Notes: generated by a model from the sequence alone, not told the origin. Counted from the first letter of the stretch, positions 10,700 through 22,275 are shown. The stretch: DNA of 64,000 bases from Aphanomyces cochlioides (GCA_019828595.1 JAHQRK010000025.1:992001-1056000); one strand, 5' to 3'. Made by a program: numbers and translations.

Positions 10700-11179
10700 A
10701 TGGTGGTTTCTGCTGTTTTTGACAGCTCAACTGTCAAGTATCGCCTTGTCCCAATTCCAATTCTTCTCCGAATTCTCCATAGCTTTTTTGAGAAAAATTC
10801 GATCAATTAGCCACGTAGCAATAACTCGAAAGTAATAGTGTGAGCTGTGGACGGTTAGACGTTGAATAATCCCAAGTTTTCACACTCTGTACGTTAGAAG
10901 TCTCTGTGCGCCATGGGGAACGGCAAACAGAGACACAGAGTAAAAATATTGCAAGAATACTCGGTCGATTGAGATCGATAGTTCTTCCATTCCACCTCCG
11001 TGAAGGTTGAATGCTCTCCGTTTCTATCTAACAAATGATAAATATGAAGATTGTTGGTTTGAAGATTTCACATATTACAGCTTGGTAAGACGTTGTTATC
11101 TATACATTCAATGCTTTATGAGCTGTGCATGTTTGAGCATTCTTACAGAGCCGTCCCACTGCAAACATCGACTCAATGG

Positions 11180-12295
11180 CTAAAAGTCAAAGAGATAGAT
11201 TGATTTTTTGTCGGCCAACTCTTGTAATTCGCCGCATTCACGTGGGGTACAACTCACAGCGAGTTCTGTTATCGAATAACAAATGTTAATCTGGTTCACG
11301 GTAGCTGGGGCGGCTGCTACGATGGCTTTCATACCAGCATAACCCAAACAATTGTCTTCCAAGATGATTCTTTTAAGGGAGCTCATCGAACGTATTCCTT
11401 CCGCCAGTAGCAAAGCCTCGTGGTCTCTCATACGATTCCATCTCAAGTCCAAGACTTCCAAATGCGACTGTTGTAAATACGGAATGAGCATCTCCCAAAT
11501 CACACAATTCGCAAAAATGCCATAGCCACTTAACATAAGTCTCTTGACTTTTGGGTTGGGCAAGATTTGAAAGAACAGTTGAACGAATCCACTCATATCT
11601 TGGGCGATTTGATCCAGTTCAAGCTGGGCCACCAGTAAAATATCTGTTTCAAAGTCATACCTCCTGGGACTGGAAACACAACAATCAATCGAGAGTTTTT
11701 ATACCCACATGGCCCTTCGAATAAAAAGTCAGCTGCGTCATTGCCGTAAATCATGAAGTCATTCAGAGTTGTGGTGTTGAGCAGAGCCACCGCGACTTGA
11801 CTCCGCAATGAAAAGTCCTCCCATGTATAATATACCATGGCGAACTCTTCAATGGGTTGCAACGTGATCCACTTGAGAAGATCATTCGCCATGCGGCATA
11901 TTGAAAGATAGCTGAGGTCAAAGCTGAGTTGCATTTATACCAAGTCAAATCGACCAAATACTTGTAATGTGGCAAATTCTCAATCAGCAACGAGACACCA
12001 CTGTTTTGGTTCTGGTCTAATGAATTGATTGAGAAAGGTACGTGTACCCTTGTCAATCGAAAGTGCTTCCACTGCGTCAACCATCCAAAATCAGGCTCCT
12101 TGTCAAAGTGCAATCGCCTCCATTGAATACGAGTTGAGTGATCGGTGTGTCGCCTCAGCCACAACGGATCGACAGTTTTATCGACTGGAATAACTGAATA
12201 ATACTTGACGATGCGCTCGATATGATAGCAAGATAGTTGATCCAATTTCGACAAGTTTAAGCGCGGCCACAAGTCACCGGGATCCCACTTGAGTC
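11180..12295 (-). pseudogene. F-box-like/LRR family pseudogene, 5'-truncated
   Basis: The minus-strand frames 12272-11763, 11934-11593 and 11632-11180 cover the family from the LWPRLNLSKLD block to the C-terminus (LADKKSIYLFDF). The first 60 or so residues (the F-box-like segment) are cut off at about 12295. A short deletion and frame change near 11890-11935 removes the segment between IFQYAA and MANDLLKWITLQP. A second frame change lies near 11630. The LRR part (11180-11632) is well preserved, with repeats built on HLEVLDLRWNRM and SLKRIILEDNCL. Confidence 0.8.
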
Positions 12296-12529
12296 ATCTT
12301 TCGTCTTTACAGCTGTCGTACTTGGAAGTATTGAATTTGCAACCTCTCTTTGCTACGACTCATACAGCAATGAGCAGGATGTTGTTGGAAACTTTCTCCT
12401 CTGTACCTGGCGAATCGCAGTTTGCCCTTCAATATGATCAAAGCAAGTGACGCGCAGAGCTTACGACGAGTGAAAACGGTACTTGCAGCCAACGACAGCG
12501 AGCGCAACAATCACATAATGGCTCCACCG

Positions 12530-12620
12530 ACATGCGAGGCGATGCTCATTCCGTATTTACAACAGTCAAATTTAGAAGAATTGGTGTTTCATTCGAGCTG
12601 TAAGAGAGACCACGACAGGC
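12530..12620 (+). pseudogene. F-box-like/LRR family fragment
   Basis: A short plus-strand stretch encodes CEAMLIPYLQQSNLEELVFH and then KRDHD. It matches the WEMLIPYLQQSHLEVLDL...MRDHE part of the LRR domain in the neighbours. The flanks do not continue the similarity. Confidence 0.6.
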
Positions 12621-13163
12621 TCAATTTCCTGGCGCTAAATGATACAAGTTGGCATTTGCTCTTTCTGACCACACAACACCTTGGGATTTCAGACGTTATA
12701 GTACCCATGCATCGAATCTTGCGAGGACTGCGCCAGTGGGTTTCAACATCGACGAGTTGAAGCAGGTGAAAACTACCGAAGACTCACTACTTGCCATCTT
12801 TCTCTGGGTTTTTACTTGCCGCTGATGAAAAACGACTCAAAATTAACAATGAAACCAGCAGAGACTTGAGGGATCTCACTTTAGGTAAATACTCGTTATT
12901 TCTACCAAAATCTTGACAAATCTGCATGAGGAGAAAGTTTTCAATAGTACTCCGTTTGAACAGGCTTAATGGCTTCCGGATTTCATATTGTAGCGTGATA
13001 AGAGCACGACTGTTGTAAAACAACAAGTTGAGTCGAAAGGTGTCATCCTCAGCGATAACTCTCATCACCATTAGTCCAGTTAGAGTCTACTCTGGTGTTC
13101 GCATATTCGATGAATTTCTAACAGATCTTGCTCGTCGGCAACCATGAAACTGGAAACATCGAC

Positions 13164-14488
13164 TCAATTGCCATTCGGATATCTTTGGAGACGGATAGAT
13201 TTTTTCTCGGCCAATTCAAGCAATGCATTGCATTCATTTGGGGCAAAAATGTCAGCAAGTTCGTCTATCGAATGACAAATCCAAACGCAATTCACGCTAG
13301 CAGGGGCGGCTGCAACAATGACCTTCACACCAAAATAACTACACAGTTGCCATACAAGTTGATTTTCTTGAGCGATCTCATCGAACGTATTCCTTCCGCC
13401 AGACGAAAAGCCTCGTGATCAGTCATGCGGTTCCATCCCAAGTCCAATTCTTCCAAATGCGACTGCTCTAAATAAAAATAAAATAAATCCCAGATCACAC
13501 CAATGCCATGGCCCCTCAACCGAGGTGTATTCACTTTGTGGTCGTGTAGAGATTGAAAGAAAGGTCGAACGAATCCACTCAAGTCCTGAGTGATTTGGTC
13601 CAGGTTTAGCTCCCCCACCGGCTCATCACCTCTGTCAAAGCCATATCGCCCGAAACCGTTAAAGTCCAAGCACAGCTCAGAGTCAAAATACCCACATAAC
13701 CCGTCGAATAGAATATTGGTTGCTTCGTAGCAATAAATTCTGAATTTATTGACGGTTGAGCGCGTCAGCAGAGTCGCAGCGACTTGATTCCGCAAAGATA
13801 AGTCTTCCCATGTGAAATGTCCAATCTCAAAGTTCCGAACGGGTTGCAACGTGATCCACGTGAGAATATCATTCGCCATAGTCGTTGTGATAGTATAAAG
13901 CCTACCTGGAAGTGTAAGAATATCTAGATTCCTCAGGGTGGAACTGCTTGCAGCGAATCGAAAGACAGCGGATGCCAACGCAGCGTTGCAGTAGTGCCAA
14001 GTCAAGTCAACCAAGTACTTGTAATGAGGTAAATTGTCCATCAATAACGAGATGCCGCTGTCTGGAGTCTGGTCTTCTGTGTTGCACACCTTTGTCAATC
14101 GAAAATTCTTCCACTGCGTCAACCATGCAAAGTCACATGTCATGTCGTCGTGATACCACTCAATACAAGTCGATCGATGGGTGTGTTGCTGTAGCCACAA
14201 TGGATCGACAGTTGTGTTCACTACGATAACTGAGTAATACTTAGCGATAGATTCAATATGTCGACGAGAGTGTTCGTCCATCAGTCTCAAATTTAAATGC
14301 GGCCACAAGACCCATTTCAGCTGTCTCAATTGCCACAGAACTTCCAGTGGCCCCAAGGCGTTAACAGGACGCAACGCCTTCAAAAATAACTCCAACGTGT
14401 TCCACTTGGGGATGAAGAACGCAATCTTGACAATAATATCCAAAGGAAGCTGTGTCCCGTGGCGCTTTTGTTTCGTTCTTAGAGCCAT
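13164..14488 (-). pseudogene. F-box-like/LRR family gene with one late frameshift
   Basis: The minus-strand frame from the ATG at 14486-14488 (MALRTKQKRHGTQLPLDII; other in-frame ATGs reach 14599) runs about 387 codons through every family block: F-box-like N-terminus, ALRPVNALGPLE, the DPLWLQQHTHRS block, ITTTMANDILTWITLQP, DQITQDLSGFVRPFF, and LRRs. Near 13330-13345 one base is lost. In the next frame the expected tail continues (IVAAAPASVN, then ELAEKKSIR) to TGA at 13164-13166. This is the best-preserved member after 14870-16222. The single shift could be a real mutation or a sequence error, and the 3'-flank motif behind it is degenerate. Confidence 0.75.
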
Positions 14489-14604
14489 GGTAGATAAAGG
14501 AGTAAGCTCTCTTGTGGTCATTTCTATCACACGGTCTCTGGTGCTGTTGACAGGGCAACTGCCAGTAGTCAGGCTATCGCCTTGTCCCAGGCATTGCACT
14601 TTGG

Positions 14605-14840
14605 CAAGTTCATGATGCAGCGGAGATATTATTCGAAGGAGCCAGTGGATATGATGACTCTGATATACACTTAGACTTGGACAAACCCATGAGATATGGT
14701 GTTGAAGCAGTTGATGTCCCGAAGGAGGAGCTTGATTTGGACGAAATCCCTCTAGACTCGAGTGGACTTGTTCGACCTCCTTTTAAACTCAATATAACTT
14801 CGAGCAGTCCAAGTGATTGGATTGACCATGAGATAGAATG
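14605..14840 (+). pseudogene. F-box-like/LRR family fragment upstream of the intact gene
   Basis: The plus strand encodes HDAAEILFEGASGYDDSDIH and the EELDLDEIP...SSGLVRPPF block. This matches the region about 285-340 residues into the intact protein. It stops abruptly at about 14840, just before the intact gene starts. It is a truncated tandem copy lying in the promoter region of the intact gene. Confidence 0.7.
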
Positions 14841-14869
14841 ACACTTTTACTTTTTGATCTACCAAGACT

Positions 14870-16222
14870 GTGGGAATGAAGAAGCAGAAGCGAGAGATGC
14901 CACAACTTCCTTTGGATATTGTTGTCGAAATAGCGTTCTTCATCCCCGAGTGGATCTCGTTGGAGTTGTTCACGACGGCATTACGCCCTATATATGCCTC
15001 GCGACCACTGAAACATCTTCGGCAATTGCATCAGCTCATGTGGAATTCCTGGGACTTGTGGCCTCGTTTAAACTTGACAAAGATGAATACAGCCTCACGT
15101 TGCTATGTTAAATGCATCGCAAAGTATTATTCAGTCATTCAAGTGGACAGCACTGTCGATCCGATGTGGCTACGGAAATACGTCCATCACTCGACTTGCA
15201 TTAAATGGTATCGCATGGGCAGCAAGACACCTTACTTTGAATGGTTTACTCAGTGGAAGAATTTTCGATTGACTGAAGTGTGCAATTCATCAGACCAGAA
15301 TCTAAACCGTAGTGTCTTGGTGCTGCTTGACAATCTACCTCATTGCAAATACTTGGTTAGCTTGGCTTGGCATGACTGCAACTCAGCTTTGGCGTCAGTT
15401 ATCTTTGAATTTGCTGCAACCAGTTCCACTCTGAAGTATATAGAAATTAGTACTTTTCGACGTGGTCATGCCGACCATTGTACTATCACAAGACCCATGG
15501 CAAGTAATCTACTCAAGTGGATTTCGTTGCAAACCACTAAAGATTTTGTCAGTGTACTTTTGACATGGGAAGACGTATCTCTGCGGAATCAAGTCGTGTC
15601 GGCTCTGCTCAACACCACAACTGTGAGGCGCTTCAAGATATATGATAATTATGCAGCTGACATTTTATTCGGTGGGCCATGTAGGTATGAGGACTCTGAA
15701 TTGAGGTTGGAGTTTAATATCCCCAGGAGATATGGCGCTGAAACAGTTGATGTGCCGGTGGAGGGGCTTGACTTGGATGAAATCACTCAAGACTTGAGTG
15801 GACTTGTTCAAACATTCTTTGAAACATTGCGTAACCCCAAAGTGAAGAAACTTGTGTTGAGTGGCCATATCATTTTTGTGAATTGTGTCATTTGGGAGAT
15901 GCTCATTCCATATTTACAAGAAACGCATTTGGAAGTATTGATCTTACGGAACAACATGAGAGATCACGGGGCTTTTCAGCTAGCTGAAGGAATACGTTCG
16001 ATGGGATCGCTCAAGGAAATATACTTGTATGGCAATCGTTTGGGTTGTGCTAGTATGAAGGCCATCGTTGCAGCCGCCCCAGCTACAGTGAACCATATTT
16101 ACATTTGTGATTCGATGAACGATCTCGCTGCGAGTTGCACTTCACGTGAATGCAATGAATTGCTTGAGTTGGCTACCAAAAAATCTATCTATCTATTCCG
16201 CAGATATAGAAGTGGTAATTAA
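14870..16222 (+). CDS. F-box-like/LRR family protein, intact
   Basis: This 450-residue protein is the only complete member of the local family. Residues about 10-40 (QLPLDIVVEIAFFIPEWISL) form a short helical segment at the position and with the hydrophobic pattern of an F-box. Next come conserved family blocks, then leucine-rich repeats from about residue 335 to 420 (KLVLSG, HLEVLILRNNM, SLKEIYLYGNRL), and a tail ending ATKKSIYLF. No signal peptide or membrane segment is visible. F-box/LRR proteins typically act as substrate adaptors of SCF ubiquitin ligases, but the F-box match is weak and the role is inferred. A second Met two codons downstream (MKKQKRE) is the start conserved in relatives. 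The 3' flank holds AAATAAA in a motif shared with other copies. Confidence 0.8.
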   Translation: MGMKKQKREMPQLPLDIVVEIAFFIPEWISLELFTTALRPIYASRPLKHLRQLHQLMWNSWDLWPRLNLTKMNTASRCYVKCIAKYYSVIQVDSTVDPMWLRKYVHHSTCIKWYRMGSKTPYFEWFTQWKNFRLTEVCNSSDQNLNRSVLVLLDNLPHCKYLVSLAWHDCNSALASVIFEFAATSSTLKYIEISTFRRGHADHCTITRPMASNLLKWISLQTTKDFVSVLLTWEDVSLRNQVVSALLNTTTVRRFKIYDNYAADILFGGPCRYEDSELRLEFNIPRRYGAETVDVPVEGLDLDEITQDLSGLVQTFFETLRNPKVKKLVLSGHIIFVNCVIWEMLIPYLQETHLEVLILRNNMRDHGAFQLAEGIRSMGSLKEIYLYGNRLGCASMKAIVAAAPATVNHIYICDSMNDLAASCTSRECNELLELATKKSIYLFRRYRSGN

Positions 16223-16259
16223 GTCCATGTCTCCCCTTTGTAGTGCGACAGCGAGCTAG

Positions 16260-16289
16260 CTCTGTAAGAAATAAATTCTCAACACGAAT
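16260..16289 (+). promoter_or_regulatory. Conserved 3'-flank motif of the LRR family
   Basis: It lies 38 bp after the stop of the intact LRR gene and includes AAATAAA. It is the inverted counterpart of the blocks at 8164-8193 and 10092-10121, each 3' of a family member. It is probably part of the polyadenylation region. Confidence 0.6.
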
Positions 16290-16985
16290 ACTCGACTACA
16301 TTTCAAATCACAGCTAATAAACACGGTGCTGACAACCAACTGGCAAGTCAATATTCAACCGTTTTGGAGGCACAATGGAACATCCATCGATTTTAAAATC
16401 TACCCAGTGCTAATTGATTTCTTCTCTGCACTCGTTTCGTTTGCTCTTCATGACCAAAACAGGGTTAAGCAGACTTTTGGTGAAGAGAGTAGGATCGATT
16501 TGAGTCTTCACTGTATGAAAACGGTAAAATGGATTTAGGTGGCAATTTCTGACACAGAAGGAGGACAAGATATCCGAGCTCACGGTTAGAATTCTAAGCG
16601 TCTTGAAGGAACGACGTCTTGATGACAATATCGCTGGGGAAATTTATCAAATCGTTAACGTCATGTCTTCAATTCATGTGTGTTGTTCCACACCGACAAG
16701 TTTGACCATGAAACAACATGTTAGTTCAGCAGCTCCGTCGAATGCATCGCTCCCAGGTTCAAGTGTTGACAGAGGTATACTAGAGGTACGAGGACGTTCG
16801 TTGGCTGGGCAAAGAGCTCCGAGGCATGGCGTCAATGTTTCTAACTCAGGACTATATAGTCACGACGATATTGCTCGGTAAAAGCGGAGATATAGCCTTA
16901 GCTCTGTTATCCTCAAACTCAATACTGTCGAGGGAATTCAATGGATTAATGTATTTGAGTCATAAATGCATCATGTATTTCCTGT
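16290..16985. other. Intergenic, no gene recognised
   Basis: Short open frames only, none with recognisable similarity. It separates the LRR cluster from the ABC transporter remnant. Confidence 0.5.
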
Positions 16986-19139
16986 CTATCTCATTTGAAA
17001 GTTCAAGAATCGCATGGCAAGTAGCCCCAAAAAGCGGAATAAAACGATGATTCCAGCGGTCCCAATGGTGTCCCGGACGATGTTGCCGGACTTCATGTCA
17101 AACAAATACTCCGTGAATTCCTTGACTGTGACATTCGTTTTGCTAAGAGCCTTCAAGACAATCGGGGGAACTTCAGTCATCATCTTGCAACCCAATTCTT
17201 TGCCACCGTCACATTTCGCAAACACTTGTCCAACCAAGGCCGAAAGACTGTACTTTGGTGGCGTAATTGTAATGAGCCACTTGTAACCACTTGGGATTTG
17301 TGACGCGGGAGGGTTAAAGCCCATGAACAGGAAGAAGATCGAGTTGAGCAAGGCTCCCAAGGAGGCGGCGACGTCGACACGAGGGGTCATGAAAACCATG
17401 AGCATGCCAAAGTACACGTTCATGAGGACGTGCAAGGAAAGCTCAAACCCGTAAATAATAACGTCAACGACGTCGCCCGTAAAGCCAACAAATGGATAGT
17501 AGATGATCGTGAAGACGAATGTGGAGATGACCACGTAGGGGATTTCCACCACCGTCGATGCGATCCAGTACCACGTGGCCATGTATGTCTGCAAGGCATG
17601 CTCACGGTAGTACGAGGAGCGTTCTTCCGAAGCAAGTGGCAAGACACTGTTGAAGGAAATAATGCCGACGAACAATGTGGTCATGGAGACCATACAAATA
17701 CCACCAGTCACGTCAGAGTAATTCGTGTAGTCGACGGACAAGTACGTGATACCGAACAGCACCGCCAAGACAGCAGCCAATGCAATACGCGTGTTGTTGT
17801 ACGATGGAGTACGCCAGTACATACGCATAAATCGCTGAAGAAGACACTTGAACTGAGTCGAGTGGGCGGCAGCGCACAGAGTCTTGTACTTCATTTCAGG
17901 AGCGTCTGGACGGGGCACGGTGTAAATATCCATGCCAGCTTGCAAGAGTTTGTACTCCTCGCTGTCCTTGAAAGCTTGAACATAGTCGGTCGTTTTTGCA
18001 GCTTTGGCTTCAACACCAGCACCGATCACTTCCAACATCCAAGTCGCTGGGTTGTATCCTTCGACCATGGGACGCGTGTTTGGAAGGCGCATAAAGTAAT
18101 CAATCAACTTGGACGACTTTTCACCGAGATCACCACAAAACCCTGATATCGTTTGCAAACTGGGGTAATTTGGCTAAGTCATGTACAGCGTTATCAAGCA
18201 AGAAAGCCGTCACTTGGCCATTGACATCTTCCATCATTCAGTGGTATATTGTTGATTCATTGAATAAATTTTCAAAGTCCGCTGGATAACGAGGCACATT
18301 CGACTTCTCGGAATCAACATACTGGTGATGTTGAGGCGTGCCTAAATCCAACAAAAAGTCAGCGACGTCCCGGTTTGGAGGACATTTGAAGCCAAACGAT
18401 TCAAAATAGCTCAACGCTTCACTGCGAGGACCATGGTACATGACGTGGCCTTCGTTCATGATCATGACGTCGTCAAACAAGTCGAAGACTTCAGGAGATG
18501 GCTGTAACAAGGCAATCACGATCGTCTTCTTGAGGGACTTGGCCGCTGGGACTTGACGATATCAAACCTAGCGGCCGGGATGAAGCATGTGTCACTCATG
18601 GATGAAAATTTGACTGGTTTGGACTCAAATTCCATTTCACCAACCGTGACGCGCTTGCTTTCGCCACCAGAGACACCACGCATCATAGCATTGCCAAGAA
18701 TCGTGTTCCAGTAGTTGCATAAACTGAGGTGCAGAACGGCGGCATCAGGTACACCTGGTAAAGAGAGGGTTTACCTGGCTCTGGCGTTGTCATCAGCGCT
18801 GCTTGACACCAGCAAGTCAAGAATACGTTGGGGAACCTGACGCCCACAAGACTGGTGTGCAAATTGCAGTGTTTCTTGGACTGTCAATTGTGGGAAATGG
18901 TGGTCTCTTCGGCCAAAGTACGACACAAACTGAAGGATTTGGCTCTACAGGTCGTCATTGTTGTACGTCACGGATCCTCCGATTGTCATATTCTTTTCCA
19001 TTTGGAAGCGGCCTAAAAGCATCTGCATAAAGGATGACTTGCCAGAGCTTGGTTGATCCAACAGGAATGTCGTCGTGGAACGCCACTGACAGAGTGAAGA
19101 ATATCCATGTGGAAGACATTTTTCGTCTTGGCGAGTCAT
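16986..19139 (-). pseudogene. PDR/ABCG-type ABC transporter, internally deleted
   Basis: The minus strand encodes pieces of a full-size pleiotropic drug resistance transporter. The first nucleotide-binding domain is represented by a Walker A-like QPSSGKSSFMQ (18945-19139), an ABC signature GVSGGESKRVTVGEMEF (about 18620-18680), a ruined Walker B region, and the H-loop area [16 protein letters not shown] (18238-18519). The reading then jumps to the linker VEGYNPATWMLEV and the second transmembrane domain (16986-18158), which has about six hydrophobic segments and is open for 390 codons. The first transmembrane domain and second nucleotide-binding domain, roughly 600 residues, are absent, and several frame breaks lie between 18520 and 18945. 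Such pumps export lipids or toxic compounds; this copy cannot be functional. Confidence 0.85.
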
Positions 19140-19529
19140 ATCAGAGACTTCTTCACGTCTGCTGCAATCGAAAGCTATTTGAATCGGAATTCAACCTGCT
19201 CCGCTGAGCAATGGAGGTATGCCTGACGTTAACAGTTACTCGGTAAGATCAAAAGTACGAACTGGTGAAACCGCTGCTTATCATCTTATCCCTGTCTAAA
19301 TTTGGCGGTTCTCAACAAATGTATAACCAATGGTCACGAGCTAGTAAGTGTTGTAATCAAATGAAGTACTAGTAGTACAAATAGCAGCCTCTTAGACGAC
19401 GAAGCCAGTGTGATGGATATTTGGCTCGTTGATTGAGCACTCGATCTCTCTCTCTATTTTTTAAGAAAAGTTCCAACTGTAATGCTGTCCTCGAATTGTC
19501 ACGTAGATTTACTCGCGCTAGCTTCTTTA
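19140..19529. other. Intergenic, upstream flank of the ABC remnant
   Basis: No coding sequence is recognised. The stretch ends at the TTA target site (19527-19529) of the Harbinger element. Confidence 0.5.
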
Positions 19530-19768
19530 GGCCCTGTTTGATGGCGAGATCAAATCGGGTTTTTCTGAGAATAGAGCTGGAAATTCTCAGAAAAACCCAA
19601 TTTTTCCATGTTTCATCAGATTTGATATTTTCTTGGGTCATTGTACTTCGACCCAAAGCTCATTGTCCCACCAAAACCTGTTTTTTCCGCCCTACCTTGA
19701 GAGGTGGGGGCGAGAGAGCCAGTGCGACAATTATTCGTATAAGAACAGACAGTCTTTGATTTGCAAGG

Positions 19769-20988
19769 ATGAATTGCGATGAGTTCATTCTCCAGGGAGT
19801 TGCTCTAACCTGCAACGACTTGGCTATAGTGGAGAGTGACTCTGACTCTGACGACGAAGTGTACAGGAAACAGCGTTTCATACGACCAATGACCGCATTC
19901 ATTGAGTTTTTGGACCTCCAAGAGAGTCTTCCGCACTCCGGAAATCCCTTCTTCTATGACAACTTTAGGCTATCAAAAGTGGCTGTGGACCTCCTTATTG
20001 ACCTCTGCCGTCCCTACGTTCCAAAACGCATGGACACTAGAACTGTTGTTTTGGCTACCCTCCAATACTTGGCAACTGGTTCAACTGTGAGACTGCAGGA
20101 GCAACTTTTTCAAAGGCAGTCTTTCAGTCAACTTAGCATATACCGTCGAATCGGCATTAAGGCCATCATCCAAGCCTTAATTCGGCATGATTTTTACGGT
20201 GGTGACCCCATGAAGAAGATCGTACACAAACTACGTCATTAGCATTTTCTAGAAAGCATCCACTCTTTGCCAAATGTATCGGTGCTATCGATGGGACGCA
20301 TGTTCCAATCATTGTGCCGGCTATCTTAGCCGACAGGTTTAGAAATCGAAAGTTTGATACGTCAATAAATGTCCTTGGTGTGGTAGACGAGCTCGGACGT
20401 TTTATTTCTGTCTTTGCTGGAGCTGAAGGTACATTCTATTAACTAGTGTTACTTGCTTAACATCATACAAAGGTTGTGCCTCTGCTGGGTTTGTCTTTGA
20501 TCGATCTGGCTTTGAACGTACAATCCCGCCTGGTTTCTTCTATCTTGCCGACGCGGGCTTTCGTCTCTCAAATGCTGTGTTAACCCCGTACAGAAATCAG
20601 CGTTATCATCTGCGTAAGGATCCATCTGATCGTCCCTGTACCGACAAAGAGTTGTTCAATTATCGTCATTCAAATGCTCGAATTGTCGTTGAATGAGCAT
20701 TTGGAGTTTGGAAAATGAAGTGGAAAGTACTCTCAACCCCCCATCGAATTGCCTGTTGAAAACGCTGTGGATTTAATCCATGCATGCGCTGCTCTTCATA
20801 ATTTTGCAATTGGATTTAGTCCAACGTGTGTTGAAGATGAAATTGGCGACAAAGATCTACAACAATTTCAAGAAGATTTGCGTGAGCTACATGAAGATGC
20901 TTCTGAAAGTCCATCAATGAATAGTGAGAATTGGCGAAACAAAATGGCGCATGACATGTGGGAAGCGTATCAATTGAATCTAGAGTAG
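19769..20988 (+). pseudogene. Harbinger DDE transposase, degenerate
   Basis: The start is ATG at 19769. The acidic N-terminus and helical region (to residue 157) are intact. A one-base loss at about 20240 shifts the frame to LAFSRKHPLFAKCIGAIDG, whose Asp in AIDGTHVPI is the first catalytic residue. A likely short intron (about 20428-20475, GT...AG) precedes GFFYLADAGF, with the second Asp, and the NYRHSNARIVVE block with the catalytic Glu. A TGA at 20694-20696 and a frameshift in a run of C near 20737 follow, then the AVDLIHACAALHNF tail to the stop at about 20988. The order and spacing fit the DDE_Tnp_4 family. Three lesions make it inactive. Confidence 0.85.
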
Positions 20989-21139
20989 CTTGATTTAGAG
21001 TAGTTTGATTTAACATTATCAATTTCAAATTACTCTTCGTCGCTGTCATCAATATTTTCATTGTATTTTGCTGCAAACGCATGAGCCATAAGCTTGACTG
21101 ACTTGGCTAAGTCAGCAAGTGACTTTGAGTTTTGCTTTC

Positions 21140-21805
21140 TCAATTCGAGTTTGACTTGATCGTACAACGCTTTTCTTTTGCGATTTTTTTCATTGCTTCA
21201 TTGATCATTTCGGCTCTTCTTTGTGCGGCTGAAAGGGGTTTTTCCACATCGTTTGCACTTGTTTTTTCCATGTTAGGCAATTGGTCATAATGGTCACAGT
21301 CAAATCTTTCGTCGTCGGCTTGTTCTATCGTTGGAAATACTCTGGCAACAAGGGAACTTGTTCGTATATCTTGAGAGCCACGAATAAATTCCCCTGTTGC
21401 CATTGTATCACCAACAATTGATTGCATGAAGTCATGGTAGGGGAAGTCTTCGAAGCGAAATCGAGACAGCTTGTGCTTTCTCCCGGTCTTGTCAAGCTCA
21501 TTCCATTGATCACTTGTCATCCCAGCACGACCACCACCAGAGTGCTGTACAGTGAGCCAGTGGTAATCAATGTAGTCTTCCTTGAGACGGCGCCAGCGAC
21601 TCTTGAGCTGCTCGACTTCTCTGATGTTGCCAATGTCGCTCCTTTCCTTCATTTTGGCCAACACCCATTGCCACCCCGACGCCTTGAGAGACTTGCCCCC
21701 GCTTGCAACGTAGTGAGGTTTCCCAGCAGCTTGAGCGTATATGTCCAAGAATTCTCTATCGAGCTGGCTTGACCACTTGGCTGATGTCCCTTGACTGTTC
21801 TCCAT
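21140..21805 (-). CDS. Harbinger-associated Myb/SANT-like DNA-binding protein
   Basis: An intact 221-residue protein on the minus strand, ATG at 21803-21805. Residues about 10-85 have the tryptophan spacing of a Myb/SANT-like trihelix domain (KWSSQLDREFLDIYAQAAG, GWQWVLAKM, EVEQLKSRWRRLKEDY). A linker with phosphorylatable residues follows, then a basic helical C-terminus (AQRRAEMINEAMKKIAKEKR). In Harbinger elements this partner protein helps import the transposase into the nucleus and bind the element's ends. It converges on the broken transposase gene inside the same terminal repeats. The intact frame beside a broken nuclease suggests that the element lost activity recently or is mobilised in trans. 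Confidence 0.85.
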   Translation of the reverse strand: MENSQGTSAKWSSQLDREFLDIYAQAAGKPHYVASGGKSLKASGWQWVLAKMKERSDIGNIREVEQLKSRWRRLKEDYIDYHWLTVQHSGGGRAGMTSDQWNELDKTGRKHKLSRFRFEDFPYHDFMQSIVGDTMATGEFIRGSQDIRTSSLVARVFPTIEQADDERFDCDHYDQLPNMEKTSANDVEKPLSAAQRRAEMINEAMKKIAKEKRCTIKSNSN

Positions 21806-22275
21806 ACGCCAGTGAATGAATTGTAGTCCGTCAAACTTCGATATGCTTGCCCAGATAAACTTACTCTAACAAATAATACTGTACAATATTCAACAGTACA
21901 TAAAGTTTCATAGGTATTTGCAAGATTAGACCAAAACGTGTTTGATGAAGCAAAATCTGTTCTGTCATCTTTGGCCCAAAATCACGATTTTTCAAACTGG
22001 GTTTTTGTTAAACACGATATTTTCATCAAACAGGGCCTTAAGTTCCAAAATGTCTGACTTACCGCTTAAAAAAACTATCCAAGACATTTCCCATTGCGAT
22101 TACTTTTCGTTGAAACTTATAGCTTTAGGGCCCGTCTGGCAACCGAAAATATTACAATAAATAGGCCCAAAATGCCATTTTTAGGCCAAATTCAATAATT
22201 GAGGTCAAAATATGAACTTGTTTATCTCCAAGCGTTTTGCACCAAGTCCAATATTTTTGGTTGGGATATACTCAG

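Larger units (their letters stand above)
19530..22037. mobile_element. PIF/Harbinger transposon with two genes
   Basis: Perfect terminal inverted repeats GGCCCTGTTTGATG (19530-19543 and, inverted, 22024-22037) are flanked by TTA on both sides (19527-19529, 22038-22040). This is the 3-bp TWA target duplication expected for PIF/Harbinger. The 2508-bp element carries the two classic genes in convergent orientation: a DDE nuclease (19769-20988, +, broken) and a Myb/SANT-like protein (21140-21805, -, intact). Confidence 0.92.

Noticed and set aside
17430..18146. 238-codon plus-strand frame opposite the ABC transporter
   Set aside because: Antisense shadow of the well-conserved second transmembrane domain.
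20221..20251. Intron restoring the Harbinger transposase frame
   Set aside because: A 31-bp GT-AG intron could be drawn, but it would remove conserved sequence; a one-base loss at about 20240 explains the shift better.
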